Source: Planctomycetota bacterium
GTDB lineage: Bacteria > Planctomycetota > Phycisphaerae > Sedimentisphaerales > Anaerobacaceae
Assembly (NCBI GenBank): GCA_013202635.1
Contig: JABMRO010000260.1
Coordinates: forward strand, 1-17,301
Direction of reading: 5' to 3'
DNA: 17,301 nucleotides
The position numbers and the translations under genes are program-made. This document shows positions 1 to 6,866 of the stretch, piece after piece (within the stretch, counting starts at the first letter, position 1; each line of letters begins with the position of its first letter). The notes below the pieces were generated by a model that was given only the letters and a program-made list of their open reading frames with translations, ran no database searches and was not told the DNA's origin.

Positions 1-209
1 AGCTTTTCTTCGGCAAGTCCTTCGGCCTCCATCAGACGTATTAATTCCTCGGTTACTATAGTTCGAACCTTCGCTCTTGGGAAGATGGAACGCAGTTTCT
101 CTATCGCTTTGCTCAGGGTGTTTCCTGGCCAGGACAAAACTTTACGAGTTCCCCCTACGAGCTTTCCCATGCCACGACCCAAACTACATGAAATATCATT
201 GAGACCCAT
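1..209 (-). CDS. Unknown protein, N-terminal part (3' end beyond the window)
   Basis: The frame opens with ATG at 209 and stays open to base 1, giving about 69 residues starting MGLNDISCSLGRGMGKLVGG. A polar helical region follows (LSKAIEKLRSIFPRAKVR) and then an acidic helix with ELIRLMEAEGLAEE. The first 25 residues align with the start of the 167-aa protein at 558-1061, so the two are paralogous at least at the N-terminus or share a sorting signal. It is too short to be listed by a length cut-off for complete ORFs. A weak GGGA lies upstream. No family recognised. Confidence 0.6.
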   Translation of the reverse strand, partial: MGLNDISCSLGRGMGKLVGGTRKVLSWPGNTLSKAIEKLRSIFPRAKVRTIVTEELIRLMEAEGLAEEK

Positions 210-337
210 ACTAATTCCCGGGTAGAACTAAATACCTAAAAGTATATGATGACAGGATTGTGGCAATTTCAGCGGGCCTGATTTGGCTTCAGCTTTTGCC
301 GCCATCTTCTTGGCCACTTTCTTAATGTCGCTCTTTA
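210..337. other. Short region between the interrupted frame and the left-end gene
   Basis: Together with 338-557 this makes about 350 bases without an intact gene. It contains only the lysine-rich, shifted frame ending at 228 and the weak GGGA ribosome site of the left-end gene. No hairpin terminator or promoter stood out. Confidence 0.4.
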
Positions 338-571
338 TTACCTCTCTTTTCCAACCAGATGCTTTAATCGAGCTACCGGAAAAAGAATCCTTGCTATTTC
401 GGTCAGAGTGACAACTTTACATATTTTTTCGATTTCTTAAGCGATAATTTCGTCAAGATTTTCAATTTCGCTTAATTGTTTTGCACAGGGAGACTGCGTG
501 TCCAAAGCTTTTATGTCTTTGTGGGCGGCCTCAATCAGTAAGAAACTTAGCTTTTTTCTAATTGGTTCCAT
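338..571 (-). pseudogene. Small reading frame interrupted by an in-frame stop
   Basis: An ATG at 571 overlaps the end of the 167-aa gene and opens a frame of 44 codons (starting MEPIRKKLSFLLIEAAHKD) to a TAA at 437-439. The same frame continues past that stop for 32 more codons (KICKVVTLTEIARILFPVAR) to a second TAA at 338. The pieces read as one helical protein of about 77 residues broken by a nonsense codon. A one-base-shifted frame then carries a lysine-rich stretch (SDIKKVAKKMAAKAEAKSGP) to 228, which may be the displaced C-terminus. No family recognised. A genuine 44-aa protein is the alternative. Confidence 0.4.
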
Positions 572-1061
572 TTGTGCCGGCGTCTAATCGAGATTTGGAT
601 TTAGGGTTAGCAGAGCTGTCTTCTTCGACAACGGTAGCATTGACAAATTTTGGTTTCTGGACACCGGCGATTTGCCCGAATATGGTTACTAATAAAACCT
701 TTTCCTCTTTGCTCAGTTTTTTGGCAGCTTCGATTGAATTCATAGCTTCCCATAACTGGGCTTCGCTGACTGGGCCGTGAGCAATCAAGGCGTTAACTTT
801 TTCATAAAACGGCCTGGCAACCTCATCTATTGTTTCCATTCGCTCTGAAAGCTTGCCCATCATGAATTCAGCCTGCCTGTATAGCGTTTGCGAGAGTTTC
901 TTGAAAATGGCATTGCGAATCTTCTCCGGCAGATTCTTCGGATTCAGAGCTTGCGTTGAGTCTTTCAGCTTTTTCTGGGTTGACGACAGCGCATTATGAC
1001 TTTTACCTGTAAGCCGGCCCATGTAATCGGCAACACTACAACAGATATCTGCAAAATTCAC
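558..1061 (-). CDS. Unknown 167-aa protein with shared N-terminal motif
   Basis: Not recognised. The protein is mostly helical and soluble: a short N-terminus DICCSVADYMGRLTGK, then amphipathic helices (KIRNAIFKKLSQTLYRQAEF, then a region with SEAQLWEAMNSIEAAKKLSK), and a polar Asn/Ser/Lys tail. The N-terminus matches that of the partial gene at the window's left end (DISCSLGRGMGKLVGG), giving D-I-x-C-S-x5-M-G-x-L-x-G. The start is GTG at 1061 with AAGGGG 5 bases upstream, only 10 bp after the pyrophosphatase stop, so it belongs to the same operon. A role at the magnetosome surface is a guess from context. Confidence 0.65.
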   Translation of the reverse strand: MNFADICCSVADYMGRLTGKSHNALSSTQKKLKDSTQALNPKNLPEKIRNAIFKKLSQTLYRQAEFMMGKLSERMETIDEVARPFYEKVNALIAHGPVSEAQLWEAMNSIEAAKKLSKEEKVLLVTIFGQIAGVQKPKFVNATVVEEDSSANPKSKSRLDAGTNGTN

Positions 1062-1071
1062 TTTGACCCCT

Positions 1072-3960
1072 TTATACCGAGCAAAGGACTGAACAGAACA
1101 CCAGGGAAATCGTAATCATAAGCTTGATAAGTATATTCATAGCCGGTCCCGAAACATCCTTAAATGGGTCGCCCACCATATCCCCGACCACCGCTGCTTT
1201 ATAAGCAACTTCCATATTATCGCCATCCTCACGATGGCTCTCAATCCATTTCTTGGCGTTATCCCATGCGCCTCCACCAATAGACATACTCAGACCTAAT
1301 ACCGATCCTACAATCATTGCGCCAACTAAAAAGCCGCCCAAGGCCTCTACACCAAGCGTAAAGGCCACAACGAATGGTGAAGCAATAGCAATTATCCCAG
1401 CCACAACCGTAGCCATCAATGAATCTCTGGCAATGACATCTACGCATCTATCAGAATCCGGTTCTGCTTTACCGGTCAATAAGCCTTTAATTTCTTTGAA
1501 CTGCCGGCGAACCTCAATAACCAGTTTGTTTGCTATTCTGGTTACCGCCCCCATGGTCCAGGCGGCAAAGAAAAGCGGCAAAACAGATCCAAGAAACAAG
1601 CCGACAAGTACTGTAGGGGTGAACAACTCGGCATCGGCTAATTTCGTACCGCCGATATAAGCCGCAAATAGAGCTACCGCGGTTATAATGCCGGCACCAA
1701 TTGTAAAGCCCTTTCCTATAGCAGCGGTAATGTTTCCGGCAGCATCCAGCTTGTCTGTAATCCGCCGGGTTTTTTCTCCTGCCCGGCTCATTGTCGCTAT
1801 TCCGCCTGCATTATCGACAATCGGCCCGTAAGCATCGATAGACATAATGATTGCCATTGTTGCCAACATTGCCACTGCTGAAAGTCCTATCCCATAGAGT
1901 CCGGCCAGCAATAGTGTTATGATTATAGTCGCACATATTGTAATGATAGGTAAAAGTGCACCTATAAAACCTACCGCTAAGCCAGCGATTATGTTCGTAG
2001 CGGCTCCTGTTTTCGACATATCTACGATATATTTGATTGGCCATCCGGAACCGAAGTACTCTGTCTCAAGACCAATCAGAAGCCCACACAGAACCCCCGT
2101 TACAACCGTCAGAAAGAGGCTGAACTCGCCTGTTATGGCAATAATTGCTATGAAAGCCCCGATGAGGAACAGTCCGTTGGCAACATAAACTACATTCCGC
2201 AGAAAGGCCTGTGGTTCAGCACGCCTGCTCAGGAACTTGCTCACCGCGATGCTCAACAAAGAGCAGATAAGGCCTACTGCTATCAACACAAGCGGCAGTA
2301 TCACATATTTTAACTCGCCCATTCTAAGGGCCATGATAATCGTAGCCACCGTAGAACTTGTAAAAGATTCGAAAAGATCCGAGCCCATACCGGAAACGTC
2401 ACCGACGTTATCGCCGACGTTATCAGCGATTACCGCCGGATTGCGGGGGTCGTCTTCCGGCAGGTTGTATTCAATCTTACCTGTCATATCAGCCCCGATG
2501 TCGGCACTTTTGGTAAATATCCCACCGCCAACTCTGCCAAACAGTGCGAAGAAAGAAGCACCCAGACAAAAGCCGGCAACGATATAAGGCAAAGTCTCAG
2601 GGTTATCGCTGTTAAGTACTAAAAGAGAATAAGTACCAAGGCCGATGATACCAACAGATGCCACGGAAATACCCATAACAGAGCCGCCCTGAAAAGCGAC
2701 ATTTAAGGCCTTGCGGAGACCGCTTTCCTTGGCAGCCTGGCATGTTCGTACGTTTGAGGTGGTAGCTGCTTTCATACCTATCCAGCCGGGGAGCATTGAG
2801 CAGATTGAGCCTGCCAGAAAAGCGATAGCTGTCGACAGACAGAGTGTAAAGCAAATGGCAAGAAAAGATATCACGAGGAAAATTGCGGTTATCTTGTATT
2901 CCTGTTTCAGAAAAACCGCCGTACCTGAGCGGATTTTCTCGGCAATAGCCTGCATTTTTTTAGTACCTGCTGGATACCCGAAAAGAGAAAAATAACCAAG
3001 TAGGGCAAAACCTAAACCTGCAACGCCAACCAATGGTACCGCTCGGAACAGACCTTCATAAGCTGGTAACTGTTCCATCGGGATCGGTTCGTCTGTACCA
3101 CAGATTAAATCATCAGTTTCTATTGAAGCTATGGGGATGTAACGGAACTGTCCCTGAGTGTAAATATCGAGAAGTGCGGTGTCGTCTTCGTCAGATGCGA
3201 CGGTGTTGAAGAAGTCATCAAGATCGGAGATGGATGTTCCATCGATGCCGACAATTACATCACCAGGCTCAAGTCCCGCCTCGTCGGCCGCACCGCCGGG
3301 TACCACCGATAAGACCACGACACCATCTACATTATTGGAAATGTTATATGTGTCACGCAGAGTTGAAGTAATCGCCGATAGTGATACTCCCCAGTCAGAA
3401 TCATCTGATGCCGTCTCAGTGGTCTGGGCAGTCATTATGATGGGCGGCGACTCGGCAAGCACCGCATATGTACGGTTCTTTTTGCCATCTCTTACGTACG
3501 TAATTCTGACAGTATCGCCGGGACTCAATGTTGCCATAATCTCTTTGAATGTATCTATATCTTTTGTGGCGCTGCTATTTATGACGGCGATGACATCGCC
3601 TCTTTGAAGACCGGCTTTTTCCGCCGGCGAATCAGGAATAACACTGTTTACAAGAACGCCGTGCTCATCGTTTATACCCAATTGACCGGCAATAACTTCA
3701 TCGACGGAAACAATCGCTACTCCGAGAAAAACAGACGGCGAAGGAGATACTTGTTCTTCTGCGGCTGTTTTAATGATTGTTCCCTGTTCGATTGTTTCTG
3801 TGAATTCGCCGATCACCTCGGCTCCGGGGAGATTAAGGTCAAGGCCCATCACATTTGAATATAGCAGGTAAACAACAAAAGCGGACACCATACCTGTTAC
3901 AACTATGGTCCACTTAACGTAATTCTTCGGACATTTATCAAATCGCACTTTATTACTCAA
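1072..3960 (-). CDS. hppA: Fusion of a tandem-PDZ membrane anchor to an ion-translocating membrane pyrophosphatase
   Basis: 962 residues. Residues 1-300 are a membrane helix (17-35), PDZ1 (about 76-170, HGVLVNSVIPDSPAEKAG) and PDZ2 (about 189-278). Residues 305-962 are a full-length membrane pyrophosphatase. Its motifs are intact: DIGADMTGK (487-495), EDDPRNPAVIADNVGDNVGD (502-521), DAYGPIVDNAGG (709-720), AWDNAKKWIE (898-907) and VVGDMVGDPFKDVSGP (924-939). GNITAAIGKG (742-751) carries Ala746 and Gly749, the signature of K+-dependent enzymes. The enzyme hydrolyses cytosolic PPi and pumps H+ or Na+ out of the cytosol; which ion cannot be told by eye. The extra N-terminal helix puts the PDZ pair and the pump's N-terminus on the same outer/lumenal side, so the topology is coherent. 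The start is TTG at 3960 behind AAGGA at 8 bases. Ordinary enzymes of this family lack PDZ domains. Confidence 0.93.
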   Translation of the reverse strand: MSNKVRFDKCPKNYVKWTIVVTGMVSAFVVYLLYSNVMGLDLNLPGAEVIGEFTETIEQGTIIKTAAEEQVSPSPSVFLGVAIVSVDEVIAGQLGINDEHGVLVNSVIPDSPAEKAGLQRGDVIAVINSSATKDIDTFKEIMATLSPGDTVRITYVRDGKKNRTYAVLAESPPIIMTAQTTETASDDSDWGVSLSAITSTLRDTYNISNNVDGVVVLSVVPGGAADEAGLEPGDVIVGIDGTSISDLDDFFNTVASDEDDTALLDIYTQGQFRYIPIASIETDDLICGTDEPIPMEQLPAYEGLFRAVPLVGVAGLGFALLGYFSLFGYPAGTKKMQAIAEKIRSGTAVFLKQEYKITAIFLVISFLAICFTLCLSTAIAFLAGSICSMLPGWIGMKAATTSNVRTCQAAKESGLRKALNVAFQGGSVMGISVASVGIIGLGTYSLLVLNSDNPETLPYIVAGFCLGASFFALFGRVGGGIFTKSADIGADMTGKIEYNLPEDDPRNPAVIADNVGDNVGDVSGMGSDLFESFTSSTVATIIMALRMGELKYVILPLVLIAVGLICSLLSIAVSKFLSRRAEPQAFLRNVVYVANGLFLIGAFIAIIAITGEFSLFLTVVTGVLCGLLIGLETEYFGSGWPIKYIVDMSKTGAATNIIAGLAVGFIGALLPIITICATIIITLLLAGLYGIGLSAVAMLATMAIIMSIDAYGPIVDNAGGIATMSRAGEKTRRITDKLDAAGNITAAIGKGFTIGAGIITAVALFAAYIGGTKLADAELFTPTVLVGLFLGSVLPLFFAAWTMGAVTRIANKLVIEVRRQFKEIKGLLTGKAEPDSDRCVDVIARDSLMATVVAGIIAIASPFVVAFTLGVEALGGFLVGAMIVGSVLGLSMSIGGGAWDNAKKWIESHREDGDNMEVAYKAAVVGDMVGDPFKDVSGPAMNILIKLMITISLVFCSVLCSV

Positions 3961-4019
3961 AACCTTAATCCTTATTTATCTTCGCTCATGCTTTTAGCTT
4001 CTTAATCAGACCAGATCAT

Positions 4020-4037
4020 TCCTTGGTAACACAAGGA
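4020..4037 (-). other. Short inverted repeat upstream of the pyrophosphatase fusion gene
   Basis: TCCTTG and CAAGGA (4020-4025 and 4032-4037) can pair across a 6-base loop, within the 96-bp gap between the HEAT protein and the pyrophosphatase gene. No T-run follows. It may be a weak hairpin affecting mRNA stability, or chance. Confidence 0.3.
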
Positions 4038-4056
4038 GGCTTCTGTTGTTTTACAT

Positions 4057-5688
4057 TCAACAGAGTACCTTAGATTCATCCTTCCACCATTGTTGCCATC
4101 GTGCAACCAGACGCCGAAATGATTTTTCATCTATTGGAAACGTCTCGCTCATTTCCTTGCCGGTGATTGTCTTCAGGGCAGCAGTAATAGCCCTGCATAC
4201 CCTCTTCTCAGGGTCGCTCAAATGTTCAATAAGGTCAGAGACTACTTTCCTGTTACGCAGATTACCCATTGCCTCAACTGCAGCACGTCTGACTGAAACA
4301 CTGCTATCATCCAGCAGTGGAACCAACTCTACAGCGAGGTCTTCCTTGCCCAGCCAGCGAATACAGGTGGCTGTCCTTCGGCGAACATCTGCGTCCTCAT
4401 CACAAAGCATACGTACCAGTGCCGGGGCACTTTCCGCACCAGCCAAGCGGTACAAACCCCTTACAGCAGCTAAGCGAACCGAAACTGCCTGTTCAGTCAA
4501 AGCCCGCTCGATTGCCGGCAATCCTTCTTTCATATTCAGTGCTGCCAGGGCCTTAATGCACTCGGCCCGTATTTGTGCTTCGGGTTCGCTTGTCATTTGG
4601 GCAGCAAGAGTTCTGACCGAGAACTCATGGTGTATGCCGCCCATTGTCTTTACCGCATTTATACGAGTTGCTTCATCATGACTGTTTATGTCAGACAAAG
4701 CCTTGATAAAGATTATCTTTTCGGTGACAGAAGTAAAATCAGCGGTTTTCGCTTCCTCAAATGTCACATCAGGCAAAACGGAGGCTTCCGTCACGGCAGT
4801 TGTCGGTATAAACTCCTCTATTTCAGTCTCCGCCTGTTCTTGTTCATCCGACTGAACAGTCGTTGTTTCAATTGAAGACTCAACTTCCTGCTGCTGAGGC
4901 AACTCGACCTGTTCAGTTTCTGCGACATCAACATCTTCCAGTACCGAAACCTCAGGTTCATCTACTAACGGTTGGGGTAGCTGTTCATCAATTGTCTTTT
5001 CTACTTTTACATCACCTTCAGGATGGCTGATTTTTTCAGAAATCTCCTGATTTTGCTCAACCGTCCCTGCTATTTCATCCTGCTTTTGTTTGTACAACTG
5101 AAGTTCCTGACCTGCCTGGTCAATTTCAGCCTCCGACAATAATTGAGGCTTCGCGTGTATCACAGGATTGCGGGGTTTTTCTGATTTGCCCTTTGCCGCA
5201 TCAAGTTCTGATTCTAATGCAGTAACCCGTGCCCTCAATGTAGCTTCTATGCTCTTTGAATCATTAACCTCTTTTGTTGTTTGTTCCAGGTCAAAAATAA
5301 GAGAATCCCTTTGAGTCTGAAGATCAGTGATTTGTGCTGAAAGTTCTGATTTTGTTTTTTCTGCCTGTTCCTGCATCTCAGCCAACAGGCCCCGAGTCTT
5401 GGTAAGATTAGCTTCCAGCCTGGTAACTATGTCGGCCGATTCATCATCTTCGGAACACCGGCTTTGAGTTTCCAGTTCGGGTTCAAAAGCAGGTTCACTT
5501 TGTTCGTCCAAATCAATGTCCAGTTCTTCATCAACTGGCCGGGCAAGTAAATGCTTCGCACCAGCCAGACCGCCGGCAACAGTGCCGGTTGTTTTTTTGC
5601 CGACAGCCGCTGTCGTTCCGATACTGGGGCCTGCACACTTTGATACAGAGCTGAGGACTCCTAAGTGTTTTGCTTCTTCGTTTCCCAT
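4057..5688 (-). CDS. Coiled-coil and HEAT-repeat protein, likely magnetosome-associated
   Basis: 543 residues. The N-terminal 50 are Gly/Ala-rich with SKCAGPSIGTTAAVGKK; an acidic stretch follows at 52-85; a coiled coil runs at about 86-170 (heptads in LEANLTKTRGLLAEMQEQAE and onward); a long Glu/Gln/Val-rich disordered region covers about 180-315; HEAT/PBS-lyase-type repeats occupy about 320-510 (for example VRLAAVRGLYRLAG and VRRAAVEAMGNL); the end has RWQQWW. HEAT arrays bind proteins, and coiled-coil proteins are frequent in MGCs outside Alphaproteobacteria (the Mad series), but I cannot assign a specific Mad number. No membrane helix is evident, so it probably acts on the cytosolic face, perhaps in chain assembly. 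The ATG at 5688 has AAGGA unusually close (2 bases). Confidence 0.78.
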   Translation of the reverse strand: MGNEEAKHLGVLSSVSKCAGPSIGTTAAVGKKTTGTVAGGLAGAKHLLARPVDEELDIDLDEQSEPAFEPELETQSRCSEDDESADIVTRLEANLTKTRGLLAEMQEQAEKTKSELSAQITDLQTQRDSLIFDLEQTTKEVNDSKSIEATLRARVTALESELDAAKGKSEKPRNPVIHAKPQLLSEAEIDQAGQELQLYKQKQDEIAGTVEQNQEISEKISHPEGDVKVEKTIDEQLPQPLVDEPEVSVLEDVDVAETEQVELPQQQEVESSIETTTVQSDEQEQAETEIEEFIPTTAVTEASVLPDVTFEEAKTADFTSVTEKIIFIKALSDINSHDEATRINAVKTMGGIHHEFSVRTLAAQMTSEPEAQIRAECIKALAALNMKEGLPAIERALTEQAVSVRLAAVRGLYRLAGAESAPALVRMLCDEDADVRRRTATCIRWLGKEDLAVELVPLLDDSSVSVRRAAVEAMGNLRNRKVVSDLIEHLSDPEKRVCRAITAALKTITGKEMSETFPIDEKSFRRLVARWQQWWKDESKVLC

Positions 5689-5703
5689 CGTCCTTAACTT
5701 TCT

Positions 5704-5913
5704 CTAATTAACTTCCGTGTTTATTTTGCTGCTTTTCGCCTCAGACTTTTGTTTCTCATCAGCAGGCGGTTCAAGAACCGTATCTACTATCGTCAGGTCG
5801 TTAACGTAGCGTATTAATTTTTTGCCGGCAACTACCGCAGCGCCAGACAAAGCACCGGCAAACTGGGACATATCCGCAACAATTTCCGAAAATTCTGATT
5901 TCTTGTTATCCAT
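5704..5913 (-). CDS. Small unknown protein with Gly/Ala-rich segment
   Basis: 69 residues, not recognised. The ATG at 5913 has a good GGAAGG ribosome site 8 bases upstream, and it sits between two clear genes (29 bp after the phosphoesterase, 15 bp before the HEAT protein), so it is probably real. An N-terminal acidic helix is followed by SQFAGALSGAAVVAGKK at about residues 16-32, a Gly-zipper-like hydrophobic stretch; the C-terminal half is charged. The same 17-residue pattern (S-x-x-A-G-x-x-x-G-x5-G-K-K) occurs at the start of the next protein (SKCAGPSIGTTAAVGKK). The shared segment may attach both proteins to the same membrane or partner. Confidence 0.65.
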   Translation of the reverse strand: MDNKKSEFSEIVADMSQFAGALSGAAVVAGKKLIRYVNDLTIVDTVLEPPADEKQKSEAKSSKINTEVN

Positions 5914-5942
5914 TTTCTTTACCTTCCTTTAGATCGAATATT

Positions 5943-6866
5943 CTAAATTTCTCCATCCATATATTGAACCGGTATGTCTTCACCAACTGGCAGTTGCTCT
6001 ATGGTGACTTCAGGGCCGTTTACGTTAAGCAAAAGGAAATGCCGCTGACCCGAATCCAGAAGGCCGTCTGAAAAACTTCCTGAGGTAATATAACGGACAC
6101 CGTTGTTTGTAACATCGACGAAACCGTGATAATGGCCCTGCAGGACAAAATCTACTTCATATTTCTCAAGAAGCCTTATGAGCTGCTGCTTTTCTTCTGT
6201 TTCGGGAAATTCATATACGCCATACGAGTCCCCATATATCGGCATATGGCTTATTACAAAGAGAAGCGGCTGTTTATTGTTCCGCAGTTGATCCTGAATC
6301 CATTCCATTTGTGCCTCGCCTATCCTGCCGCTCGCAGAATCGATTACAACAAATTTTGCGTTGCCGCCGTTAAAGGAATATGCTGACGGTCCCAGATATC
6401 TCCAGTAATATGACCACCCGCCATTGTAGATGTCATGATTTCCCAATGCAGAGTACGAAGGTGATGTCAGTGCATTAATGTGATCGATGAAATTACTATA
6501 TTCAGCTTCTTCACCAAGGTATGTCAGGTCTCCGCCAAATATAACAAATCTTATTTTCTTTAGTTTGATCGCCCTGTCAAGGTCATTAAAGCAGCCATCG
6601 CCTTTAGAATACATATGAGGATCGCCACAAAAGGCAAACGAATAAACATAAGTACCTTTTATGGCATCTTTATAAGGTGATTTTATCGAGTTAGACAGGC
6701 CAAATCTTTCATCAACCGTTGACTCTTCAGTTTCTCCGCGGCTTAATAAAAGCAGACACAGAGGAAGAAGTATCAGGATAATTGGTGGCCTTATGAGGAA
6801 GGAGATGAGTACCCTCTTTAATAAGTTTTTTTTCTTTTTTGTCGTCTGTTGTCTATCCTCTGTCAT
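5943..6866 (-). CDS. Membrane-anchored calcineurin-like metallophosphoesterase
   Basis: 307 residues. A basic cytosolic N-terminus and a membrane helix at about 18-42 are followed by an exported phosphoesterase domain. The metal-binding motifs of the family are all present in order: GDPH (D82, H84), GGD (D113), GNHD (N143, H144), SHMP (H207) and GHYH (H245, H247). These hold a dinuclear metal centre, often including Fe, that hydrolyses phosphomonoesters, diesters or pyrophosphate-type bonds; the substrate cannot be read from the sequence. The anchor puts the active site on the periplasmic or lumenal side. The ATG at 6866 lies inside the end of the double-PDZ gene, implying coupled translation. 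A place two genes upstream of the membrane pyrophosphatase raises the possibility of a phosphate or pyrophosphate link, which is inference only. Confidence 0.88.
   Translation of the reverse strand: MTEDRQQTTKKKKNLLKRVLISFLIRPPIILILLPLCLLLLSRGETEESTVDERFGLSNSIKSPYKDAIKGTYVYSFAFCGDPHMYSKGDGCFNDLDRAIKLKKIRFVIFGGDLTYLGEEAEYSNFIDHINALTSPSYSALGNHDIYNGGWSYYWRYLGPSAYSFNGGNAKFVVIDSASGRIGEAQMEWIQDQLRNNKQPLLFVISHMPIYGDSYGVYEFPETEEKQQLIRLLEKYEVDFVLQGHYHGFVDVTNNGVRYITSGSFSDGLLDSGQRHFLLLNVNGPEVTIEQLPVGEDIPVQYMDGEI

Noticed and set aside
1253..3858. Several plus-strand ORFs opposite the pyrophosphatase gene
   Set aside because: No family features; they are shadows of a strongly conserved minus-strand gene.
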